Shown here in pieces: positions 33,833 through 42,781 of a stretch of 44,190 nt of DNA (the first letter of the stretch is position 1; each line of letters begins with the position of its first letter). Source of the DNA: an uncultured Lachnospiraceae bacterium (GTDB taxonomy: Bacteria > Bacillota > Clostridia > Lachnospirales > Lachnospiraceae); the NCBI GenBank assembly GCA_947169235.1, contig CAMVOY010000016.1:1-44190 (forward strand). Reading direction: 5' to 3'. The notes beneath the pieces were generated by a model that saw only the letters and a list, made by a program, of their open reading frames with translations, did no database searches and had not been told where the DNA came from. Both the position numbers and the translations under genes were made by a program.

Positions 33833-34226
33833 CTTCACCACTCCTACCGGAAAACAATTCTGTTACGATCAGCACTAACGAAAACACAATGACGGCAATA
33901 GAAGCGACATATATACCCGGTACCGTCTTCACCCTGCAGGCCATGTCCGGCATGTCACATGCCCCGATAACGGTCGGCGTAAGCGCCTCAACTATACCTG
34001 CAGCCAGAGCGATGAATCCGACTATGATAGACGTCTTTTTATCAGAAGCAAATACACCTCCGATCCCTATCACCGTGATTATGATTCCGATCAATAACGC
34101 TGTCTTTGCAAGGAAGTTGCAGGCTGCACCCTCCATCATTACGCACGGCTGTAAAACAGTAAACGGCGCAATGGCAATAAACAATCCTAACACCGCTATC
34201 AATAGACTAAATACTTTTCTTTTCAT
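33822..34226 (-). CDS. DUF4418 family membrane protein
   Basis: A 134-residue protein with four membrane helices. Conserved Cys/Met pairs face the loops: PCVMMEGAACNF between helices 1 and 2 and GACDMPDMACRVKT between 3 and 4. Such a pattern could bind a soft metal, but this is a guess. DUF4418 genes are commonly found next to FtsX-type permease and ATPase genes, as here. It starts 32 bp after metY. Confidence 0.82.
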   Translation of the reverse strand: MKRKVFSLLIAVLGLFIAIAPFTVLQPCVMMEGAACNFLAKTALLIGIIITVIGIGGVFASDKKTSIIVGFIALAAGIVEALTPTVIGACDMPDMACRVKTVPGIYVASIAVIVFSLVLIVTELFSGRSGEDVR

Positions 34227-34258
34227 TTCTTTTCCCTTCCTATACTATTATTGTTTTA

Positions 34259-35560
34259 TTATTTAAATGCTTTTTCAAACGCCTGTGTGAGATCCTCGAT
34301 AAGATCATCTGCATCCTCAAGTCCTATCGAAAGACGGATCGTGTTATCATATATCTCAGCCGCCTTTTGATACTCCGGCTTTAATTCAATATGAGTCGTC
34401 CTCGTCGGATTAATAATAAGCGATCTCGAATCACCGATATTCGCCTGGAATCCGAAAATCTCTACGGCCTCCAAAAGCTTTTTGCGGTTTTCATCATCAC
34501 CTTTTATGCCAAACGAAAGTATCGTACCGGCACCCTTGGGCGCATATTTTTCTGCAAGTTTCCTGTAAGGACTATCTTTGGCCCAGGGATGTCTTACCCA
34601 CAATACTTCATCCCGCCCCTGAAGAAAATCTATTATTTTTTTTGTTGTCGCCAAGGCTTTATCAAGTCTTTCCGACAGAGTCTCCACTCCGAGCATCACA
34701 AGGTATGAAGTGAACGGAGAGATCGCCGCCCCAAGATAGTTTAAGTGTATCGCCCTGATACGTCCCGTGAAAGGATTGTCCGGAAAAATATCAAGTGTGT
34801 CTCTTTTTGTTCCGTCCAGATCCTCAAGGAAGTAAGGAGTTTTTGTGAACTGCGGAAACTTACCGTTTCTCCAGTCAAACTTTCCGTTTTCAACAACTAT
34901 TCCGGCTATCACATTTCCGTGTCCGGTCAGCTGTTTTGTTGCAGAATAAACAACTACATCCGCGCCATATTCAAACGGATTTATCAGATACGGAGTCGCA
35001 ACAGTGTTATCAACGATCAACGGTATCTGATGATCATGTGCTATCTTTGCTATCGCCTCGATATCAAGGACTGTAGCATTCGGGTTAGTGATCGACTCGA
35101 TATAGATACACTTTGTATCCTCTTTTACAGCCTTTTCAAATGACGACGGATCATCAGGATCATCAACGATATCGGCCCCTATGCCAAACTCCTCAAACAC
35201 CTGCTCGAAACTGTCAAGTGAACCGCCGTAGAGTCTTGCAGTGGCCAATATCCTTCCCTGACCACCCGTAGCATTTAGAAGCGAGTATGTCACCGCTGCC
35301 ATACCGCTTGCCAAAGCTATCGCTCCCGTTGCTCCCGGATGCATCGAAACGATCCTTGCCTCAAGTATATCCGTAGTCGGATTCGAAAGTCTGGTGTACA
35401 GTGCATCATCGCTGTTAAATGCGAACATGGCATCCGATCTTTCCACGCTGCCAAGCTCATAAGCAGCTGTCTGGTAGATCGGTACATTTACTGCCCAGTT
35501 GTGATCGGCGGGATTGTAGCCGCCGTGAATTTTTGCAGTATCAAACCTCAACTCTGACAT
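34259..35560 (-). CDS. metY: O-acetylhomoserine sulfhydrylase
   Basis: A 433-residue PLP enzyme of the Cys/Met metabolism family that makes homocysteine from O-acetylhomoserine and sulfide. Motifs are the insertion-bearing N-terminus (HNWAVNVPIYQTAAYELGS), ALASGMAAVTYSLL, IVDNTVATPYLINPFEYGADVVVYS and the PLP-lysine SATKQLTGHGNVI. Length over 425 residues fits MetY rather than MetB/MetC. The ATG at 35560 has AGGGGG upstream; the TTG at 35575 is rejected. It follows the aminotransferase by 11 bp. Confidence 0.93.
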   Translation of the reverse strand: MSELRFDTAKIHGGYNPADHNWAVNVPIYQTAAYELGSVERSDAMFAFNSDDALYTRLSNPTTDILEARIVSMHPGATGAIALASGMAAVTYSLLNATGGQGRILATARLYGGSLDSFEQVFEEFGIGADIVDDPDDPSSFEKAVKEDTKCIYIESITNPNATVLDIEAIAKIAHDHQIPLIVDNTVATPYLINPFEYGADVVVYSATKQLTGHGNVIAGIVVENGKFDWRNGKFPQFTKTPYFLEDLDGTKRDTLDIFPDNPFTGRIRAIHLNYLGAAISPFTSYLVMLGVETLSERLDKALATTKKIIDFLQGRDEVLWVRHPWAKDSPYRKLAEKYAPKGAGTILSFGIKGDDENRKKLLEAVEIFGFQANIGDSRSLIINPTRTTHIELKPEYQKAAEIYDNTIRLSIGLEDADDLIEDLTQAFEKAFK

Positions 35561-35571
35561 GTTTTCCCCCT

Positions 35572-36927
35572 TCAATCAATTAACTTATTTTTCAATTCCT
35601 CAACAGTTTTATCAGCCCACTCACACGCCTTGTCAAGCTTTTCAAAGATCAGATCCAGATCCTGACTTGTAGTGATAAGCGGCGGTGCCGTAAGGAAGTG
35701 TGAGCCTCCTCCGAATGTGAGAATACCGTATTCATCACGGAGAATATTCAAAAATGTTCCGAGGAACGGTTTCCCGTCCGGTGTCTTATCTATAGGCTTT
35801 CTTTCATCTGCAGAAAGTGAAAACTCCACTGCACCAAACAGGCCTCTGGAACGAACATCCCCAATGGAAGGATGCTTACTCTTTAATTCTTCCAAGTGTT
35901 TTTTAAGTACCGGCTCCAACTCAAGAACATGCTCTTTTGTTCCGAGTCTTTTATACTCATTTATACATGCTATCGCCGCTGCCACTCCCAAAGGATGAGC
36001 ATTGTATGTAAGTCCTGCTCCAAAAGGATTCTCATCGTAGTAATCAGTTATCTCTTTGCTGAGGATAACTCCACCGAGAGGAGCATACGAACTGTTTACA
36101 CCCTTTGCAAATGTAATTATGTCAGGCTCTACACCTTCTCTTTCACAGGCAAACCAGTCACCGCAACGAAGGAATCCTGCCATAACCTCATCACAAACCA
36201 TCAGTATTCCATATTTTTTGGTGAGTTCTCTCACTCCCGCAAGGTATCCTTTCGGATAGGTAAAAGCACCGTTACTTCCTGCCACACTCTCTATAAAAAT
36301 AGCGGCGATCTTATCCGTACCCTCCTGCTCGATCTGGTACTCTAATCTTTTCAAAAAATGCTTTGTCGCTGCTTCCTCATTTTCAAACTTAATATCATAG
36401 CCATAAAGATGCGGAGCATCAAACTTTATAAAGCCGGGGATGGTTGGAAATAATGCAGCTCTGTCAGGCTCTCCCGTAAGGCTTCCGGCCCCGTATGTTC
36501 CACCATGATATGATTCGTATTTTGATAAGATCTTTTCTCTTCCGGTATATGCTTTTGCAAATCTGATCGCAAACTCATTCGCATCAGATCCTCCAAGTGT
36601 AAAAAGGACCTTCTGCATATTTTTAGGGGCTGCCTCCTCTATGATAAGCTCCCCAAGTATCCCCTTCTGATCATAGGTATGCTTTGGATTTACATATGCA
36701 AGCTCTTCTACCTGATCCTGAACCGCTTTGATTATATTTTTATTGTTGAATCCGATGTTGATATTACAGAGTTGGGATCCGAGATCTATATACTCTTTTC
36801 CCTCATCATCCCACACGCGGATACCGTCGGCCTTTTTCATGTAAAAAGGTTTATACTCCTTTTGATTGTATCCGATGAAAGAAAACATGGTATATTTTTT
36901 CGACTTATCATACAGTTCTTTTGACAT
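35572..36927 (-). CDS. Class III PLP aminotransferase, possibly taurine/omega-amino acid:pyruvate type
   Basis: A 451-residue fold-type I aminotransferase. It shows DGIRVWDDEGKEYIDLGSQL at the N-terminus, GGSDANEFAIRFA, the ESVAGSNG and CDEVMAGF segments and the PLP-lysine in TFAKGVNSSYAPLGG. The ATG at 36927 has AAAGGAG 7 bp upstream. It directly follows the taurine/sulfonate-type ABC importer, so it may transaminate an imported aminosulfonate such as taurine. The substrate is not set by sequence; other omega-amino acids remain possible. Confidence 0.85.
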   Translation of the reverse strand: MSKELYDKSKKYTMFSFIGYNQKEYKPFYMKKADGIRVWDDEGKEYIDLGSQLCNINIGFNNKNIIKAVQDQVEELAYVNPKHTYDQKGILGELIIEEAAPKNMQKVLFTLGGSDANEFAIRFAKAYTGREKILSKYESYHGGTYGAGSLTGEPDRAALFPTIPGFIKFDAPHLYGYDIKFENEEAATKHFLKRLEYQIEQEGTDKIAAIFIESVAGSNGAFTYPKGYLAGVRELTKKYGILMVCDEVMAGFLRCGDWFACEREGVEPDIITFAKGVNSSYAPLGGVILSKEITDYYDENPFGAGLTYNAHPLGVAAAIACINEYKRLGTKEHVLELEPVLKKHLEELKSKHPSIGDVRSRGLFGAVEFSLSADERKPIDKTPDGKPFLGTFLNILRDEYGILTFGGGSHFLTAPPLITTSQDLDLIFEKLDKACEWADKTVEELKNKLID

Positions 36928-36957
36928 TTTATACTCCTTTAACACTATACTCCTTTA

Positions 36958-37737
36958 TCATATCATGTATTCAGGCTGCCCGGCCTGACTTGCAAGCTCA
37001 AATCTTTCCAAAAGATCTTTTCTTATTTTCATAAAATCGCTGCCACCCCTGTTTCTCGGATGGTGCATTTTTATTTCCATTATTTCACTTATACGCCCCG
37101 GTCTCGGAGTCATGATTATGATCCTATCCGAGAGATATATCGCCTCATCAACATCATGAGTTACCAGGATCATTGTCGTGTTATTTTTCGCTTTTAATTC
37201 CAATAACTTATCCTGAAGATCTGCTCTTGTAAACGAGTCAAGCGCTCCCATAGGCTCATCCAAAAGAAGTATCTCGGGATCATTTATCAAAAATCTCGCG
37301 ATAGCAACACGCTGAGCCATACCTCCGCTTATCTGATGAGGATAAGCTTTTTCAAATCCGTTTAATCCGATCATATCTATCAGCTCGGGTACGCGGTGTT
37401 TGTTTTCTTTATACACTTTTCTGGCTTTTAATCCGTACGCAATGTTTTGCTCGACGGTAAGCCAATTATACAGATTCCCTTGCTGAAAAACATACCCTCT
37501 CTTCGGATCGGATCCTGTTATCTTTTCTCCTCTGAGAGTTATCTCTCCCTGCTTAACGGGATCGAGCCCTGCAAGCATTCGAAGAAGTGTGGTCTTTCCG
37601 CATCCCGACGCACCTATGATGGAGATGAACTCACCCTCCCTTACTTCAAAATTGGCATCAAGGAGCGCTACCGTTTCCTCTTCATCATCCTTGTAAATAC
37701 GGGATACATTTTCAACCTTAAGTATCACTTCGCTCAT
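36958..37737 (-). CDS. Taurine/nitrate/sulfonate-type ABC transporter ATPase
   Basis: A 259-residue ATPase of the SsuB/TauB/NrtD group: Walker A GASGCGKTTLLRML, signature ISGGMAQRVAIAR, Walker B ILLLDEPMGALDSFTR. The ATG at 37737 overlaps the permease stop by 4 bp (ATGA), so the longer frame to 37758 is rejected. It powers the importer encoded by the next two genes upstream. Confidence 0.9.
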   Translation of the reverse strand: MSEVILKVENVSRIYKDDEEETVALLDANFEVREGEFISIIGASGCGKTTLLRMLAGLDPVKQGEITLRGEKITGSDPKRGYVFQQGNLYNWLTVEQNIAYGLKARKVYKENKHRVPELIDMIGLNGFEKAYPHQISGGMAQRVAIARFLINDPEILLLDEPMGALDSFTRADLQDKLLELKAKNNTTMILVTHDVDEAIYLSDRIIIMTPRPGRISEIMEIKMHHPRNRGGSDFMKIRKDLLERFELASQAGQPEYMI

Positions 37738-38702
37738 TTGATGATTCCTTTCTGCCAACGCAACATATGCTTCTGAAGCTTATCTATTCCAAGTTTGATC
37801 ATACTGAATAATACTGCCATAACTATGATAGCTGCAAATACCTTGTAATAGGCGCTCCAAACCTTTGATGCATTGATATAATACCCGAGTCCTCCGGGCT
37901 GTCCCATCATCTCAGCCATAACAAGGTTTGTAAAGGCAAACGCTTCGGCTGTTGTTATGCCTACAAAGATCTGTGGCATCGCATGAGGTATAGCCACCGT
38001 AAATATCTGGTGTTTTGTGCTCGCCCCCAATGTCCTCGCCGCTTCAAACTGCGCTTTCGGTGTCCCTGTTATCCCTGATGCGGTCATCGTCGCAACCGGG
38101 AACCAGACGCATATAACAAGCAAAAATGCCGCGGCCGCAAACGATTCAGGAAAGATAATAAGTGCAAATGGCATCCATGCCACCGGCGGGATCACTCCGC
38201 ATATATCAAGTATAGGATTAACCCAATAAGCGATCTTCGGAAAGTATCCCACTATAACCCCGGTCACAATACCGATTATCACTCCAAGTATAAATCCGAC
38301 CGCAAAAAGCCTTATCGAGTAAAGAGTGTTTTCAAGTACGTAAGTACCGTCCTCTAAGTATGCTTCCGCGATGCCTGCCGGTCCCGGGAAAAACGGCTGG
38401 GGGAGTATTGCAAGCTTGGTTCCAGCAACATCCCAAACCGCCAATACTATTCCCACCGCAATCCTGAACGGAATCTTTTTTTTGAACTTCTTTTTCTTTT
38501 CTTTATCCTTCAGTGATATGATCCCTGTGATCACATAGACCGTGATCAGAACTACAAGCAATACTCTGTAAAGATCATTGCTGTTGAGTATGATTGAGGA
38601 TATCTGATAATCCTTAAAACTTATATCCGATATCTGTGGGATAAAAACATTAACACCGAGTGCCACTAAATATCCCAGTATCGCCAAGAATATCCTAATC
38701 AT
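37734..38702 (-). CDS. Taurine/sulfonate-type ABC transporter permease with N-terminal extension
   Basis: A 322-residue permease of the SsuC/TauC type. The core has six helices and the EAA loop (FEAARTLGASTKHQIFTVAIP, about residues 222-242). Two extra hydrophobic helices plus a lysine-rich loop precede the core (residues 1-85), longer than the usual 250-270 residues. It starts 13 bp after the binding-protein gene. Confidence 0.88.
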   Translation of the reverse strand: MIRIFLAILGYLVALGVNVFIPQISDISFKDYQISSIILNSNDLYRVLLVVLITVYVITGIISLKDKEKKKKFKKKIPFRIAVGIVLAVWDVAGTKLAILPQPFFPGPAGIAEAYLEDGTYVLENTLYSIRLFAVGFILGVIIGIVTGVIVGYFPKIAYWVNPILDICGVIPPVAWMPFALIIFPESFAAAAFLLVICVWFPVATMTASGITGTPKAQFEAARTLGASTKHQIFTVAIPHAMPQIFVGITTAEAFAFTNLVMAEMMGQPGGLGYYINASKVWSAYYKVFAAIIVMAVLFSMIKLGIDKLQKHMLRWQKGIIK

Positions 38703-38715
38703 TTTTTACTCCTTA

Positions 38716-39768
38716 TCACTTCGCATCAACATCAATCTCTGTGTACAGTTTGTCAATAAGCTTTGAGCTTTCTGTAGAAAGATAACCTATCTTGTAAAGC
38801 TGATCGGCAAAATATTCAACTGTATCCTTTACACCTCTTTTTCCGGCTGCAAACTCATCCTGTGTCGGATATGCATACTCCTTTAAGAGGTCAGCTGCAA
38901 GTGCAGCATCGTTTATCTCCGAATAGTTTTTCTCTGCGATGATCTTTACAGCCTCATCGGTAGAGTCATTGATAAACTGCTCTGCTTTTCTGAGTGCGCG
39001 GATGATCGCTGAGATCAGTGCCGGTTTCTCTTTGAGCACCTTGTTTGATGCATATACAAAACAGCAATACTTTCCTGCAAAGATATCGTCTGTTCCGATG
39101 TTAAGAAGAGTCTTTGCTTTTCCATCCTTTACGGCTTCACTTGCGATCGGATCCCAGATGGCTGCCGCCTGGATATCCCCGTTTGCAAGAGCCTGCAACT
39201 CAAGGTTTCCATCACTGTACGGAAGGAACTTAACCTTGGCATCAGAACCCGTAACCTTGATACCGTGGTTCTCAAGCCAGATGCTGGCTGCCTCGTACGG
39301 CGGACCGCCGATCTCATCAACTCCGATGTTTGCTCCGTCGAGATCCTCTACGGAGTTTATATCAGAGTCAGCTGCCGCAAGCACCTGAATACATCCGTTA
39401 TGAAGTCCTTCGACTACTGATACATCAACGTCCTGCTCGATTGACTGGAAATACATGAAATCACCGTTTGTGATCGGATACTCACCGTTATTCAGCCCTA
39501 TTTTTCTCGTTTCCGTATCTGCCGCGATAAGCTTTGCATCAATACCTTCCTCTTTGAAAAATCCTTTTTCAGCTGCGATATAAAACGGGGCTCCGCAAAG
39601 CGATCCGTCAAGCACAGGGATCTCCACCGTTCCGAAATCAGTCGAAGCACTTTCTCCCGACCCGCTCTTGTCTCCGCCGCTTGCCACTCCGCATCCCGAT
39701 ATTCCTACCGAGCCGATCAGCACCAAAGAAAGGGCGAGAGCACTAAACACTCTATATCTTTTTTTCAT
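38716..39768 (-). CDS. ABC transporter substrate-binding lipoprotein (NMT1/SsuA-like)
   Basis: A 350-residue lipoprotein: signal peptide with lipobox ISGC, then an NMT1/THI5-type binding fold (LCGAPFYIAAEKGFFKEEGIDA, NSVEDLDGANIGVDEIGG, AAAIWDPIASEAVKDG). These proteins bind taurine, alkanesulfonates, nitrate or pyrimidine precursors. Placement between mccA and metY makes an organosulfur ligand most likely. The open frame starts with TTG at 39786 inside the ribosome site; the ATG at 39768 is 7 bp after GGAG and is chosen. Confidence 0.9.
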   Translation of the reverse strand: MKKRYRVFSALALSLVLIGSVGISGCGVASGGDKSGSGESASTDFGTVEIPVLDGSLCGAPFYIAAEKGFFKEEGIDAKLIAADTETRKIGLNNGEYPITNGDFMYFQSIEQDVDVSVVEGLHNGCIQVLAAADSDINSVEDLDGANIGVDEIGGPPYEAASIWLENHGIKVTGSDAKVKFLPYSDGNLELQALANGDIQAAAIWDPIASEAVKDGKAKTLLNIGTDDIFAGKYCCFVYASNKVLKEKPALISAIIRALRKAEQFINDSTDEAVKIIAEKNYSEINDAALAADLLKEYAYPTQDEFAAGKRGVKDTVEYFADQLYKIGYLSTESSKLIDKLYTEIDVDAK

Positions 39769-39793
39769 TTGTTTTCTCTCCTTCAATATAATA

Positions 39794-40348
39794 TTATTTG
39801 ATGTTTTCTCTCCAGGTCGCCGGCTTGAACTCTCCCTTTAACGGAAGAAGTCTCTCGTCTACATCCACGCCGAGAACTGAATTGAAGTTATTTGTTGCCT
39901 GCATCTGTGCACCGAAACCAACGATGATGATGATCTCTGTATCGGTATAGTATTTTCTTAGTCCGTCAAGAAGCTCATCGGAAACCTTTGTGGGATCCTT
40001 TACGATCTGCGCTCCGAGCTGCTGAAGAAGCTTCTCGTTCTCTTCGAGAACAAGGTTTGCAGGATCAAGTCCAAGCTCTCTTAAGTCACTAATGAAGAAC
40101 AGTGAGCAGAGCTGACATCCGTTTGTGGTAGATACGGAATGCGCATAAATAGTTGCTGCACGCTGACCAACTGTTTTCTCAAGTGAAGCCCAGCTGTCAT
40201 ACCATCCCATAAATGCGAGATATGTTCCATAGTCCTGAAGCATAACAAGCTTCATGTTTGTGATCTTTCCTTTTGAATTAAGATCATCATAAGCTGCTTT
40301 TGACTGAGGATCAAGCTCCTCCGGTGTTTTAAGATTTACTCTTGCCAT
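39794..40348 (-). CDS. Carboxymuconolactone decarboxylase/AhpD-like family protein
   Basis: A 184-residue helical protein of the CMD/AhpD superfamily with the redox CxxC motif in NGCQLCSLFF (residues about 77-86), preceded by a histidine (YAHSVSTT). AhpD-type members reduce disulfides or peroxidase partners. It lies 25 bp before the binding-protein gene and 62 bp after mccA in the sulfur operon, so a thiol-related redox role is plausible. Exact function unknown. Confidence 0.82.
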   Translation of the reverse strand: MARVNLKTPEELDPQSKAAYDDLNSKGKITNMKLVMLQDYGTYLAFMGWYDSWASLEKTVGQRAATIYAHSVSTTNGCQLCSLFFISDLRELGLDPANLVLEENEKLLQQLGAQIVKDPTKVSDELLDGLRKYYTDTEIIIIVGFGAQMQATNNFNSVLGVDVDERLLPLKGEFKPATWRENIK

Positions 40349-40410
40349 TTTTATTATCTCCTTTCAATTTTGATTGTTATTTTTTATATGAAAGCTTCTT
40401 ATACAAAGCT

Positions 40411-41319
40411 TTACATAACTGTTTTATATAAGCCTTTACTTAAGTAGCGATCGCCTCTGTCCGGAAAAATAGTAACTATATTTCCGTGATCGATCTCATC
40501 TGCCAGCTTAAGGCTTGCGGCAAGTGCCGCACCCGATGATGAGCCCGCAAGGATACCTTCTTTTTTTGCAAGAAGTCTGGATGCTTCGAATGCTTCATCA
40601 TCGTTTATTTTTATCACCTTATCTACCAAAGATATATCCATGGTGTCGGCGATAAAATCATTTCCTATTCCCTCTATATCATAGTCATGATGCTCACCTC
40701 CGCCTATGGTGGATCCTTCAGGATCGGCAAGCACTCCTATGATATTTGGATTCTTTTCTTTTAAGTATTTTACTACTCCCGAGAACGTCCCACCGCTGCC
40801 GGCTCCCGCAACCAGATAGTCAATCTGACCGTCGAGCTGCTCATAAATCTCAGGTCCGGTAGTCTCGTAGTGAGCCAGGGGATTTGCCGGATTTCTGAAC
40901 TGTCTTAACGATATCGCACCCTCTGTATTTTTGAGGATCTCTTCTGCCTTTTCCTCAGCTCCGAGCATTCCTGCCTCCCTCGGTGTGTGGATGATATCAG
41001 CTCCCAGTGCTCGCATGATCTGCTGTTTTTCCTCTGAGAACTTAAGAGGCACCGTAAAGATCACTCTGTAACCCTGATTGAGCGCCGCTACTGCTATCCC
41101 GATACCGGTGTTGCCGGCTGTGGCATCAACTATCGTTCCTCCTTTTTTCAGGATCCCTCTTTGTACGGCATCATCTACCATGTACATGCCTACGCGATCC
41201 TTTACACTTCCTGCAGGGTTCATCAGTTCCAGCTTTGCGAAAAGATTTACCCCTTCTTTTACATCCATGTGATTTATCTTCAGTACCGGAGTATGTCCTA
41301 TCATACTCCGGATGTCCAT
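40411..41319 (-). CDS. mccA: Cystathionine beta-synthase / O-acetylserine-thiol lyase (MccA-like)
   Basis: A 302-residue PLP enzyme of the cysteine synthase family. It has the PLP-lysine in NPAGSVKDRVG and the ATAGNTGIGIA loop followed by FSEEKQQIMRALGA, which I associate with B. subtilis MccA (YrhA), the O-acetylserine-dependent cystathionine beta-synthase of reverse transsulfuration. GSGGTFSG and AGSSSGAAL complete the fold. Two starts are possible: ATG 41331 (AAAGGA upstream) or ATG 41319 (GGAGG 5 bp upstream); I chose the latter. It follows mccB by about 17-29 bp. Confidence 0.88.
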   Translation of the reverse strand: MDIRSMIGHTPVLKINHMDVKEGVNLFAKLELMNPAGSVKDRVGMYMVDDAVQRGILKKGGTIVDATAGNTGIGIAVAALNQGYRVIFTVPLKFSEEKQQIMRALGADIIHTPREAGMLGAEEKAEEILKNTEGAISLRQFRNPANPLAHYETTGPEIYEQLDGQIDYLVAGAGSGGTFSGVVKYLKEKNPNIIGVLADPEGSTIGGGEHHDYDIEGIGNDFIADTMDISLVDKVIKINDDEAFEASRLLAKKEGILAGSSSGAALAASLKLADEIDHGNIVTIFPDRGDRYLSKGLYKTVM

Positions 41320-41348
41320 ATGCACCTCCATAGTCTCGTCCTTTCTTC

Positions 41349-42506
41349 TCAGTTCTTCGCTGAGTTTTTGATAGCCTGCTCGATATCTGCGATAAGGTCA
41401 TCCGCATCCTCGATACCGACTGATAATCTTATCAGTTCATCTACGATACCGACCTTTTGTCTGATATCTGCAGGTATAGCCGCGTGCGTCATGCTCGCGG
41501 GGTGACAGACTAAGGACTCCACTCCACCCAGGCTCTCGGCCAGGGTAACAAGCTTGAGATTTTTGAAAAATGCCTTGTAGTCATACTTTTCATCGAGCAC
41601 AAATGATATCATCGCGCCCGGGCCGTCGGCCTGTTTTTTCTGAGTCTCATATCCCGGGTCATCAGGTAACCCCGGAAAGTATACCTTACTTACATAGCCG
41701 CTTTCTTTTAACCATGTTGCGATCTTTACTGCGTTTTGCACGTGTCTGTCCATGCGGACTCCAAGTGTTTTGATCCCTCTTATCACAAGGAAGCTGTCCC
41801 ACGGACCAAGCACGCCGCCGATCGAGTTCTGAAGGTAGTAAAGTCGGTCAGCCAATTCCTTATCCCTTACGGCTACGAGTCCTGATACTGTATCGCTATG
41901 GCCTCCGAGATACTTTGTTCCACTGTGTATGACTATATCAGCCCCGAGGGTCAACGGCCTTTGCAGATACGGTGTTAAAAATGTATTGTCAACGATCACG
42001 AGTTTTCCATGCTTATGTGCCACATCTGCAACCGCCTTAATATCAGTTACGCTAAGAAGTGGGTTTGCCGGAGTCTCTATGTATACAGCGACCACACTGT
42101 CATCTATCGCCGCCTCCACAAGATCGGTTTTTGACGAATCTACTATCTCATACGTGATCCCAAAGTTTTTAAAAACATTGTCAAGGATCCTGAATGTCCC
42201 ACCGTAAATATTGTCAGATACGACCAGCTTATCTCCCTCCTTAAAAAGTGAAAGCACTGTATCTATTGCTGCAAGCCCGGATGCAAATGCAAGTCCGTAC
42301 TCGCCTCCCTCGAGATCGGCGATAAGCTTTTCTAAAGCTGCTCTTGTGGGATTTCCCGTACGGGAATACTCCCATCCGCCTCTCATCTGACCAAGTCCGT
42401 CCTGTTTATATGTAGAAGTCTGATATACAGGTACGCTTACCGCTCCTGTGGTTTCATCTCCATCTATCCCTCCGTGAATCAGAAGGGAGTTAATATGTAA
42501 GCTCAT
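41349..42506 (-). CDS. mccB: Cystathionine gamma-lyase / gamma-synthase family enzyme (MccB-like)
   Basis: A 385-residue PLP enzyme. Motifs are SVPVYQTSTY, WEYSRTGNPTRAALE, AFASGLAAIDTVL, VDNTFLTPYLQRPL and the PLP-lysine IHSGTKYLGGHSD, then LAESLGGVESLVCHPASMTHA. Length (380-390) fits MetB/MccB rather than MetY. With mccA next to it, cystathionine gamma-lyase (homocysteine to cysteine route) is most likely; gamma-synthase activity cannot be excluded. ATGs at 42512 and 42506 are close; 42506 is 7 bp after GGAG. It is the first enzyme gene after leader B. Confidence 0.9.
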   Translation of the reverse strand: MSLHINSLLIHGGIDGDETTGAVSVPVYQTSTYKQDGLGQMRGGWEYSRTGNPTRAALEKLIADLEGGEYGLAFASGLAAIDTVLSLFKEGDKLVVSDNIYGGTFRILDNVFKNFGITYEIVDSSKTDLVEAAIDDSVVAVYIETPANPLLSVTDIKAVADVAHKHGKLVIVDNTFLTPYLQRPLTLGADIVIHSGTKYLGGHSDTVSGLVAVRDKELADRLYYLQNSIGGVLGPWDSFLVIRGIKTLGVRMDRHVQNAVKIATWLKESGYVSKVYFPGLPDDPGYETQKKQADGPGAMISFVLDEKYDYKAFFKNLKLVTLAESLGGVESLVCHPASMTHAAIPADIRQKVGIVDELIRLSVGIEDADDLIADIEQAIKNSAKN

Positions 42507-42576
42507 AGTCATTCTCCTTTCTTAGGCGTGAGCCACATACATGCTCGGATTCTTCAGCTATGCTCACACCTTTCAC

Positions 42577-42606
42577 ACAAAATATGCCCGGGTGGGTGAC
42601 CCGGGC
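42577..42606 (-). terminator. Leader B attenuator terminator
   Basis: On the minus strand GCCCGGGT (42599-42606), 5-nt loop, ACCCGGGC (42586-42593), then ATATTTTGT. The T run is weaker than in leader A. The 5' arm can pair with CCCGGGC at 42686-42692 in the leader ORF. Confidence 0.75.
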
Positions 42607-42624
42607 AAGTAGCAAGATTATGGC

Positions 42625-42750
42625 TTAACAACATCGTTTGATGATCGAGCGCACGGAAGATAAACCGAACGCCCCAGCCATACCCGCCCGGGAATCCTGC
42701 ATTCGACAGCAAGTGGTTTTACTTGTTTTCATAAACATCGAAGCGGCCAT
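42625..42750 (-). CDS. Leader peptide B: 41 residues, Cys/Met-rich, upstream of mccB
   Basis: An ATG at 42750 has GGAGGT 7 bp upstream, in the same context as leader A, and TAA at 42625. The peptide has five Met and four Cys: it opens MAASMFMKTSKTTCCRM and ends in CC just before the stop. It aligns with leader A from residue 14: C-[CS]-R-M at 14-17, S-R at 20-21, then MAGAFGL and SVR. A terminator starts 18 nt after the stop, and codons 19-22 can pair with its 5' arm. Stalling at Cys/Met codons would favour expression of the mccBA operon. The role is inferred. Confidence 0.72.
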   Translation of the reverse strand: MAASMFMKTSKTTCCRMQDSRAGMAGAFGLSSVRSIIKRCC

Positions 42751-42781
42751 ATTCCGCACCTCCTCTCTTCAAACTGCTATA

